From Polaribacter glomeratus (GTDB taxonomy: Bacteria; Bacteroidota; Bacteroidia; Flavobacteriales; Flavobacteriaceae): a stretch of DNA of 64,000 nucleotides. Below are positions 18,103 to 24,957 of the stretch, in pieces; positions within the stretch are counted from its first letter, which is position 1; each line of letters starts with the position of its first letter. The position numbers and the translations under genes were made by a program. The notes beneath the pieces were generated by a model that had not been told where the DNA came from, searched no databases, and saw only the letters and a program-made list of their open reading frames with translations. The stretch lies in contig NZ_MSCM01000002.1 of the NCBI RefSeq assembly GCF_002954665.1, positions 1,369,278 through 1,433,277 on the forward strand, in the 5' to 3' direction.

Positions 18103-19041
18103 TTATAAGAGTTTAGAAAGAATATTTATATTATCTGGCAATCTACCAACGTTTTGAAGTTTTAAAGCGGCTAGATTTAGAGCAATTTCTAAGCATCGGT
18201 CTATCGATTCTTCTTTTACATAGGCAAATAAAAACCCAGACCAAAAAGCATCTCCGGCGCCTGTTGTGTCTAAAACTTTTTCTACTCTAATTGCTGGTAA
18301 TTGTTTTACTTTTTCTCCTTTTTGCGATAATTTTACACCGTCTTTGCCTAACGTTAAACAGATAATATCTACACCTTTATTATGGAAAAAATCAAAAATT
18401 TCTTGATGTGGTAATTCTTTTCCGAAAAGACGAAGCATATCATCTTCACTAATTTTTATTAATGGATTAAATTTGCAGTAAGATTCTATAACTTGTAGCG
18501 CTTCTGTTTTATTCGGCCATATTTTTTCTGAATAGTTGATGTCAATACTTAATTTACAACCTAATTTATATGCTTCTTCTGCTTTTTTAAGAATAGTAGT
18601 TTGTGCTGGCTTTTTACTTAATGCAAAACTAGTGGTATGAAAAATTTTTGAAGATTTTAATATTTCTGTAGGTATTTGGTCTTCTGTAATGCAATAATCA
18701 GCTTCTCTAAAAGGGATAAAATCTGGTGTATTCTCTGATCTAGAAACAAATATTACGCTTGTAGGCTTTTTATTAATTTTTTTAATGTGCTCTATATTTA
18801 CACCAACTTCAGAAAATCTATTTACAATATATTCTCCAAAACCATCATTACCTATCGAGGCTATCATTAATGTCTTTAAGCCAAGTCTTGATGAATTCAT
18901 TGCCACATTAGTTGGAGAACCACCTAAGTATCGGTGGTAATCTCTTGTGTTATCAATAAAAACACCAGATTGCTGACCAATAAAATCTATTAGCGCTTCG
19001 CCAACGCATAAAATATCTATTTTTTTTGTAGTAGTATTCAA
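18103..19041 (-). CDS. PfkB-family fructokinase
   Basis: 312 aa. Ribokinase/PfkB fold: substrate motif YLGGSPTNVAMN at residues 38-49 and the ATP/anion-hole motif DTTGAGDAFWSGF at 258-270, with Asp264 as the catalytic base. The lengths and the LSIDINYSEKIWP segment fit bacterial fructokinases. It would phosphorylate fructose released by the phosphorylase next door to fructose-6-phosphate. It sits between the MFS gene (35-base gap) and the phosphorylase (5-base gap). Other PfkB sugar kinases cannot be excluded by sequence alone. Confidence 0.87.
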   Translation of the reverse strand: MNTTTKKIDILCVGEALIDFIGQQSGVFIDNTRDYHRYLGGSPTNVAMNSSRLGLKTLMIASIGNDGFGEYIVNRFSEVGVNIEHIKKINKKPTSVIFVSRSENTPDFIPFREADYCITEDQIPTEILKSSKIFHTTSFALSKKPAQTTILKKAEEAYKLGCKLSIDINYSEKIWPNKTEALQVIESYCKFNPLIKISEDDMLRLFGKELPHQEIFDFFHNKGVDIICLTLGKDGVKLSQKGEKVKQLPAIRVEKVLDTTGAGDAFWSGFLFAYVKEESIDRCLEIALNLAALKLQNVGRLPDNINILSKLL

Positions 19042-19076
19042 AATTATTTTTTGTAAAGTGTAAAAAATTAATAAAA

Positions 19077-20429
19077 TTATTGAGGATTAGTGCTCGTAAT
19101 AGCTATATTTTCATCCTCATTGTCAAGTTTTGGTTCCTGAAGCCTTAAAGCCAATATACCTGCAATTACAAAAAATAAACCTCCTAAGAGTATAGCATTT
19201 ACTGCGCTATTATTTAAAATATTTTTTACAATTGGGCCAAATGTTACGGTTTGAATTCCCATCGGAATTACAATCATCATATTTAAAATACCCATATAAA
19301 CGCCTCGTCTTTCTTGAGGAACAATTTTAGAAACCATAGAATATGGAATGCCCATCATTGCAGCCCAACCCACACCAAATAAAATCATAGGTAAAATAAC
19401 TATTAAAGGGTCTTTTATGTAAGGAATGCAAAGCATCGCAGTTCCTGTTAAAAATAAACTTACAACATAGACTTTTTTTCCGCCCCATTTTAAAGCCAAT
19501 GGCACTAATGCTAGTGCAAAAATTATGGTTGATAAATTATAGGTAGTGTTCATTTTTGCAGCCTGACTTAATGCTTGGGATTTATTAAAGCCCATACTTT
19601 CTTCAAACATTGGCGAAATAAATTGCCAATAAATAAAAAGAGCATACCATTGAAATAAATAAACTGAAGCTAATTTCCACATAAACTTAGGCATGTCTTT
19701 AATTGCTTGAACAATTTCTATGAATGGTGTTTTTATTCGTTCGTTAAGTGGTAGCGAATTATGTTTTTCAATATCCTTTATTTCTTCTGCTGATGGTGGA
19801 ATTTCGGGTGTTTTTATAACAGACCATAGTATGGTGGCAATTGATAATATTGCGCCAATAAAGAAAGAGTAATACAACCATTTAGGAATCGATTTTACTG
19901 CTTCGGATGCTGTTTCTGTATCGCCAAACCAATCTTGAAAAAGAAATATAGAAGCATTTGCTAAAACAATTCCTGCACCAACAAATAAACTTTGCATTTG
20001 ATATCCAAAACTTAGTTGTTTGTTAGGTAATTTATCGCCAACAAAAGCTCGGTAAGGTTCCATTGCCATATTGTTACCAACATCAAGAATCCATAATAAA
20101 CCAACTGCAAACCAAAGAGTAGGACTAAAAGGAAAAGCAAATAAGCACAAACTACCAATTAATGCACCAATTAAAAAGAATGGTTTTCTTCTTCCCCAGC
20201 GCGGAGACCATGTTTTATCTGAAATAGCACCAATAATAGGTTGAATAATTAAACCTGTAACTGGACCTGCTAGATTTAACAGCGGTAAGTCTTCATGATG
20301 CGCTCCAAGAAAAGAAAATATTGGGTTTACTGCCGTTTGTTGTAAACCAAAACTAAATTGAATTCCTAAGAATCCTACATTCATATTAAATATTTGCCAA
20401 AAGGATAAGCTTGGTTTAGGTATTTTCAT
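19077..20429 (-). CDS. MFS sugar symporter (GPH/SUC-like), probable sucrose importer
   Basis: 450 aa, about 12 transmembrane helices. Features typical of the glycoside-pentoside-hexuronide/SUC group: N-terminal LSFWQIFNMNVGFLGIQFSFGLQQ, AGPVTGLIIQPIIGAISDKTWSPRWGRRKPFFLIGAL (the RWGRR loop between TM2 and TM3), and ILDVGNNMAMEPYRAFVGD. Plant SUC and bacterial maltose/sucrose proton symporters share these motifs. It would bring the disaccharide across the inner membrane after entry through the TonB receptor upstream. The start lies two bases after the glutaredoxin-like stop, indicating coupled translation. Confidence 0.87.
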   Translation of the reverse strand: MKIPKPSLSFWQIFNMNVGFLGIQFSFGLQQTAVNPIFSFLGAHHEDLPLLNLAGPVTGLIIQPIIGAISDKTWSPRWGRRKPFFLIGALIGSLCLFAFPFSPTLWFAVGLLWILDVGNNMAMEPYRAFVGDKLPNKQLSFGYQMQSLFVGAGIVLANASIFLFQDWFGDTETASEAVKSIPKWLYYSFFIGAILSIATILWSVIKTPEIPPSAEEIKDIEKHNSLPLNERIKTPFIEIVQAIKDMPKFMWKLASVYLFQWYALFIYWQFISPMFEESMGFNKSQALSQAAKMNTTYNLSTIIFALALVPLALKWGGKKVYVVSLFLTGTAMLCIPYIKDPLIVILPMILFGVGWAAMMGIPYSMVSKIVPQERRGVYMGILNMMIVIPMGIQTVTFGPIVKNILNNSAVNAILLGGLFFVIAGILALRLQEPKLDNEDENIAITSTNPQ

Positions 20430-20431
20430 CG

Positions 20432-20782
20432 CTATTTGATTTTAGTTTGTATTACTTTTAGAAATTCTTCAAAATTGCCTTTATTTAAAAAAATGTCTCC
20501 TTTGTAATCAATAACTGGTAAACTTAAACTTGCAACAGAAATACTAGCATTTGTTAATTTTGTAATCATTTCTGTTTCTTTAGCTTTATTTAGGTCTATG
20601 TCATAATAAATAAAGTGTATGTTTTTTTCTTTTAAATAGGCTTTTGTTTCGATACAGTAGTGACAAGTATCACTGCCGTAAACGATTATTTTTTCTTGTT
20701 TTTGTGTTTTTTTAGTTAAGCTTTGAGCATTCATAGCGAAGGATGCTAAAAAAAGAAGTAGGATGGTGGTTAGATGTTTCAT
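20432..20782 (-). CDS. Exported glutaredoxin-like thiol oxidoreductase
   Basis: 116 aa. A signal peptide (about residues 1-19, ending MNAQ) is followed by a glutaredoxin fold: IIVYGSDTCHYC with the redox pair Cys40-x-x-Cys43, and a cis-proline site SLSLPVIDYKG near Pro89. The export signal places it in the periplasm, unlike ordinary cytoplasmic glutaredoxins. It is the first gene of the run that continues with the sugar symporter, kinase and phosphorylase. Its role there is unclear; one guess is thiol maintenance of the locus receptor, which has a vicinal cysteine pair. Confidence 0.78.
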   Translation of the reverse strand: MKHLTTILLLFLASFAMNAQSLTKKTQKQEKIIVYGSDTCHYCIETKAYLKEKNIHFIYYDIDLNKAKETEMITKLTNASISVASLSLPVIDYKGDIFLNKGNFEEFLKVIQTKIK

Positions 20783-20893
20783 AATGTGTGGTTAATCGTA
20801 AGCTTTTTTTAATAATTTGGTATTTTCGAATGCTAATAAATGATGCCTAAAATTATAATTTCTTTACTTTTTTCTGATAAAAAAAATAATTAA

Positions 20894-20926
20894 AACAGAG
20901 CCAATGAAGTTTTCATTGACCCTGCT
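20894..20926 (-). terminator. Hairpin after the TonB receptor gene
   Basis: AACAGAGCCAATGAA and TTCATTGACCCTGCTT pair with a few G-U contacts; on the minus strand a T-rich run follows. It separates the receptor gene from the downstream four genes, so these are likely transcribed at a lower level or from a second promoter. Confidence 0.65.
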
Positions 20927-20960
20927 TCTCAATTCAAATTAACATATAATAATACTCAAT

Positions 20961-23588
20961 CTAAAAACTATATTGTAATGTCATTGTAGTAGAACGACCT
21001 GTAATTGTTCTTGCTGCAGCTAAACCGCCAGCTAAATTTCCATTTCCTTCTACTTCTGTAACACCTATGGTATCAAAAAGGTTATTAGCATTTACACTTA
21101 ATGATAAACCTTCTGTTAAACCAACTCTAACTATTGCATTTAAGTATGCATATGCTGGCATTACTAATGTATTGTCATCTTGTGCAAAAGATTTAGATGT
21201 ACCTAATAATGTAAAACCTAAAAGATGTTGACTACTTGTTCCAAAAGAATACATAGGCGCTAAGTTGTACACAAAAGCAGCTTGTCTTCTTGGGTCATTT
21301 CCTTTATTTGCACCACCATCAATTTCTGCTTTTGTATAAGTTACAGAACCATTTAAACCTAATTTTCCAAATGTTAAAGCAGATTCTACCTCTAAACCTA
21401 AAGCTTTAAATGGATTTCCTACAGTTCTATTTAATTCATTACTAATGCCTTCAGTAGTATTACTCATAAAAGCGGTAACATTAAGAACTCCGTTTTTTAA
21501 TCTTTTCTTTAAACCAAGTTCAAATTGAGAAATTTCATCAAATTGTACATCACCTTTACCGTCTGCACCATATGTATTTCTATCTGCAGCTCTACCAGAA
21601 GCACCTTTACTAAATCTTCCAAAAACAGCAGCGCCATCATTTAATTTATAGTTTAAACCCGCAGAGTAAGAAACGAAATTATAGTTATCGCTAACAGTTT
21701 GTCCTGGATTACCAGCTATTGAAGGTATTGTAGATTCAAAATCGTTAATAACACCATCACCATTGTAATCAAAACCTATTAAATTACCAGCTGCATCTAA
21801 ATTGCTTAATTGACCAGAATTGATGGTTCCGTTAACGTTTACGTTTTCAAAACGAACACTACCATCAAAATTTAATTTATCAGAAATATCAGCATCAAGA
21901 CCTACATAAGGCGAGTTTACATTGTGTACTGTATTGTATTTTCTTTGACAACAGTTACCCCAAACTGGCTGACCAAATGAATAAGCTCCTCCTTGAGAGA
22001 ATTCGTCAAAAACACCCAATCTAGCTTCACCATTACCTGCTACTTCAGAAATAGCAGAACTCCATTGCCATCCAATTTTTGTGTTTTGTGTTGCAGAAAA
22101 CATACCAACGGTAACACCAACATTATCATTAATTGCTTTTGTTATTTTTACATCACTAAAAAAGTTACTTAAATCTTCGATAGTTACATCAAAATATCTA
22201 ATGTCTTGCGCAAGACCATTTGCAGGATTAAAAGGTGAGCCATCTTGAAACGTTAAAGCACCAGTTGCTCCAGAAGCATCTCTTACTAAAGTCTCTATTT
22301 CTGCTATTGTACCTACGTTAGCTGTAAATGGAGCATTCCATTGTCCAGAATTATTAGAGTATCTAGCCTTACCATTAATTTTCCAATCATCCCCAAGATC
22401 AAAAGAAAATTCTGCACCAATTGATGTGCTTACGGGGTTGTTACCGTCTCTCATGTCGTTTTGTGTAGGGTTGCCATCATAAACACTATAAGTGTTTTGT
22501 ATGTTAGCAGAGTGAGGTGTGTCTGTAGTAATATCAAATCCTGGTAAATTACCAAAAGTAGGATTTTCATTTGTGCCTGTTAAACTTACTGGCATTGGCA
22601 TATACATTACAGTTCTATCATTTAAAAATTTAAAATAGGTACGAACATAACCGTTTTTAAAATCTTTTGTAATATTTGCTTTTATTTGTCCACCTTTATT
22701 ACCTTGATAACCTATTTTTCTTGGTCCTTCGCCAACTCTCATAAAACCACCAATATGGTAAGATAAACCATTACTTAACGGAGTACCATATTCAAAATCT
22801 AATCTACTAGTTTGAAAATCTAAACCGTAAGTTGCACCTATGGCTCCACTTTCTGTGCTACCTGTTTTACTAATCATGTTAATAATACCAGCTGGGCCGT
22901 TAGAAGTCTGCGTAGCTGCAGAACCTCCTCTAATTGCTTCAATTCTACCAATATTAGAGTCAATACGTAAAAAATTATCAGCATTTCCAAAAGAAGTATC
23001 TCCAAACAACATTATTGGAAGACCATCTTCTTGTAATTGTAAATATCTAGAACCACCAGAAGAAACTGGTACACCACGAACATTAAAGTTTGCATTACCC
23101 TCACCACCAGAAGATTCTGCACGAATACCAGGTATGCTTCTAAAAAGTTCACCCGTACTTCTTGGTGAAGCTTGTTCAATTTGTTTTATACCAATTGTAG
23201 AAATAGAAACACTAGATTCTAATTTAGATTTAGGATTTACAACTCCTGTAATTATAATTTCATCTAAAGACTGTGCATTTTCTTTTACAACAAAATTTAA
23301 GGTGATGTTTGATGAGTTTATTGTAATTTCTTGTTTAAAAGTATCGTATCCTAAAGAAGATGCAATCAATGTATAGGTTCCGTTTTCTACATTGTTAATT
23401 TCATAATTCCCATCAAAATCAGAACTGGCTCCTTTTGCAGTTCCTTTAAGGATGATGTTTACGCCGGGTATAAGAAGCCCAGTTTGATCTGTAACCTTTC
23501 CAGAAATGGTAGATTGTGCAACTAGAGCTGTAGATGTAAAAAATACACACAGCAAAGCTAGTTTTTTAATAAGTTGTAGTCTTTTCAT
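20961..23588 (-). CDS. TonB-dependent receptor of the sugar locus
   Basis: 875 aa. Signal peptide about residues 1-24 (ALVAQ), then a CarboxypepD_reg-like domain (ISGKVTDQTGLLIPGVNIILKGT, FDGNYEI) at about 27-110, a plug domain (about 125-240, with STGELFRSIPGIRAES and IEAIRGGSAA), and a long beta-barrel ending in TLQYSF. It imports a substrate across the outer membrane using TonB. There is no SusD partner gene, so it is not a classical PUL pair; the arrangement resembles the Xanthomonas sux locus (receptor, transporter, sucrose enzyme, LacI regulator). Odd features: a perfect EF-hand-like loop at 21735-21770 and vicinal cysteines at residues 546-547, the only Cys in the mature protein. Likely controlled by the LacI protein through 23667-23704. 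Confidence 0.9.
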   Translation of the reverse strand: MKRLQLIKKLALLCVFFTSTALVAQSTISGKVTDQTGLLIPGVNIILKGTAKGASSDFDGNYEINNVENGTYTLIASSLGYDTFKQEITINSSNITLNFVVKENAQSLDEIIITGVVNPKSKLESSVSISTIGIKQIEQASPRSTGELFRSIPGIRAESSGGEGNANFNVRGVPVSSGGSRYLQLQEDGLPIMLFGDTSFGNADNFLRIDSNIGRIEAIRGGSAATQTSNGPAGIINMISKTGSTESGAIGATYGLDFQTSRLDFEYGTPLSNGLSYHIGGFMRVGEGPRKIGYQGNKGGQIKANITKDFKNGYVRTYFKFLNDRTVMYMPMPVSLTGTNENPTFGNLPGFDITTDTPHSANIQNTYSVYDGNPTQNDMRDGNNPVSTSIGAEFSFDLGDDWKINGKARYSNNSGQWNAPFTANVGTIAEIETLVRDASGATGALTFQDGSPFNPANGLAQDIRYFDVTIEDLSNFFSDVKITKAINDNVGVTVGMFSATQNTKIGWQWSSAISEVAGNGEARLGVFDEFSQGGAYSFGQPVWGNCCQRKYNTVHNVNSPYVGLDADISDKLNFDGSVRFENVNVNGTINSGQLSNLDAAGNLIGFDYNGDGVINDFESTIPSIAGNPGQTVSDNYNFVSYSAGLNYKLNDGAAVFGRFSKGASGRAADRNTYGADGKGDVQFDEISQFELGLKKRLKNGVLNVTAFMSNTTEGISNELNRTVGNPFKALGLEVESALTFGKLGLNGSVTYTKAEIDGGANKGNDPRRQAAFVYNLAPMYSFGTSSQHLLGFTLLGTSKSFAQDDNTLVMPAYAYLNAIVRVGLTEGLSLSVNANNLFDTIGVTEVEGNGNLAGGLAAARTITGRSTTMTLQYSF

Positions 23589-23628
23589 TTTAATTGTGAA
23601 TTTAATAAAATTTGATTGTTATTTTGAG

Positions 23629-23636
23629 TAAAGCTA
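23629..23636 (-). promoter_or_regulatory. Candidate minus-7 element of the sugar receptor gene
   Basis: On the minus strand TAGCTTTA followed by C differs from TAnnTTTG by one base. It places the transcription start about 30-40 bases before the ATG and the LacI operators about 30-75 bases upstream of it, a position compatible with either activation or repression. Confidence 0.4.
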
Positions 23637-23666
23637 AATTAATGGCTAATAATATTTTCATATTCT

Positions 23667-23704
23667 AAATCGAAAACGTTTTCGATTTAACGAAAACGTT
23701 TTCG
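23667..23704. promoter_or_regulatory. Two tandem palindromic LacI-family operators
   Basis: The core CGAAAACGTTTTCG occurs twice, at 23671-23684 and 23691-23704. The first copy is part of a perfect 22-bp palindrome (23667-23688). The centres are 20 bases apart, close to two helical turns, so two dimers would sit on the same DNA face. The AACG-TTTTCG central CG step is typical of LacI-family sites. They lie between the receptor gene (minus) and the LacI gene (plus), so they probably control both. Confidence 0.9.
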
Positions 23705-23776
23705 ATTTGTTATTTTTCTTATATTGGCTCAATCTTTTTTATTATTAGAGAGGTTTTTTATCAAAATATTTAAATT

Positions 23777-24805
23777 ATGGCGCTTGTAACATTAAAACAA
23801 ATTGCAGAAAAACTGGGTATTTCGATTACCACCGTTTCTAAAGCTTTAAAAGAATATCCAGACGTAAGTAAAAAAACAAGAAAATTAGTTAGAGAAACTG
23901 CATCAATGTTAAATTACAAGCCAAATTCTTTTGCAGTAAATTTAAGAACTAAAGAATCAAAAATTATAGGTTTAATTATTCCTGTTATTGTACATCACTT
24001 TTTTTCTAGTGTAATAAAAGGCATTGTGGCTCAGGCAGAAAAAAAAGGATACTTAGTTATTATACTTCAGTCAAATGAATCGTATGAATTAGAAAAAAAG
24101 CAAATAGACTTATTGTTAAGTAAAAGGGTAGATGGTATTTTAATTTCTTTAGCCAATGAAACAGCAGATTTTAAACATTTAAATCAGGTTATAAGTCAAG
24201 AAACACCTTTAGTAATGTTCGATAAGATTGCTAAAATTGTAAAATGCTCTAAAGTAATTATTGATGATAGAAAAGCCGCTTATAAAGCAACACAGCACTT
24301 AATTGATATTGGTTGTAAGCGAATTGCACATTTTAGAGGACCTTTATTGCCGCAAAATTCAATTGATAGGTTTCTTGGGTATAAGAAAGCGTTAATAGAT
24401 AATAATTTAGAATACGATCCTTCATTAGTATATATCTGCGAATGTGGCGAAATGAGTTTTGAAGAAGGTAAAAAGAATGCTTCACAACTTTTAAAAGACC
24501 ATAAAGACATAGACGGTATTTTTATAAATACAGATTTAGTTGCCATTGGTGCAATGACAGAACTTATAAAGCAAGGTGTAAAAATACCAGAAGATATAAG
24601 TGTAGTTGGTTTTAGCAATTGGTTTATGGCTTCTATAATATCGCCATCATTAACCACAATAAATCAACCAGGTTTAGAGATGGGAAAAAATTCATTTAAA
24701 TTATTATACAAAGAAATTAAAGAAAGAAAGAAAAAGAAAACCATTAATTATAAAGAATTAGTTTTAGAGACGGAGCTAGTTATTAGAGATTCAACAAAAA
24801 ATTAA
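23777..24805 (+). CDS. LacI-family transcriptional regulator of the sugar locus
   Basis: 342 aa, standard length. N-terminal helix-turn-helix and hinge at residues 1-60 (VTLKQIAEKLGISITTVSKALKEYP, then TASMLNYKPN, the minor-groove hinge helix), followed by a periplasmic-binding-protein-like sensor domain (IIGLIIPVIVHHFFSSVIKGI, GILISLANETAD, DGIFINTDLVAIGAM, SVVGFSNW). It is divergent from the receptor gene, with two palindromic operators between. By analogy with sux-type loci it senses the disaccharide or a product and controls the divergon; whether it represses or activates cannot be told. Confidence 0.93.
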   Translation: MALVTLKQIAEKLGISITTVSKALKEYPDVSKKTRKLVRETASMLNYKPNSFAVNLRTKESKIIGLIIPVIVHHFFSSVIKGIVAQAEKKGYLVIILQSNESYELEKKQIDLLLSKRVDGILISLANETADFKHLNQVISQETPLVMFDKIAKIVKCSKVIIDDRKAAYKATQHLIDIGCKRIAHFRGPLLPQNSIDRFLGYKKALIDNNLEYDPSLVYICECGEMSFEEGKKNASQLLKDHKDIDGIFINTDLVAIGAMTELIKQGVKIPEDISVVGFSNWFMASIISPSLTTINQPGLEMGKNSFKLLYKEIKERKKKKTINYKELVLETELVIRDSTKN

Positions 24806-24928
24806 AAATCTTTCAATAATTTATTATAACAGAAAAAAAACAGTATTTTAGTTTTATTGCATCCTAAAGTTAGAAACATATTATAGGTAGTTTAACAAAT
24901 TTTAAACCTGTTTATGTAACTTAAACTT

Positions 24929-24936
24929 TAAGTTTG
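24929..24936 (+). promoter_or_regulatory. Minus-7 element of the DUF5686 gene
   Basis: TAAGTTTG followed by C matches TAnnTTTG(C) exactly and is 21 bases before the ATG at 24958. Confidence 0.55.
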
Positions 24937-24957
24937 CTTTTTTAACTAAAATCTGCC

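Noticed and set aside
22840..23376. A 178-aa plus-strand frame opposite the sugar receptor gene
   Set aside because: Antisense shadow of the plug and CarboxypepD-like region of the TonB receptor; no start context or motif.
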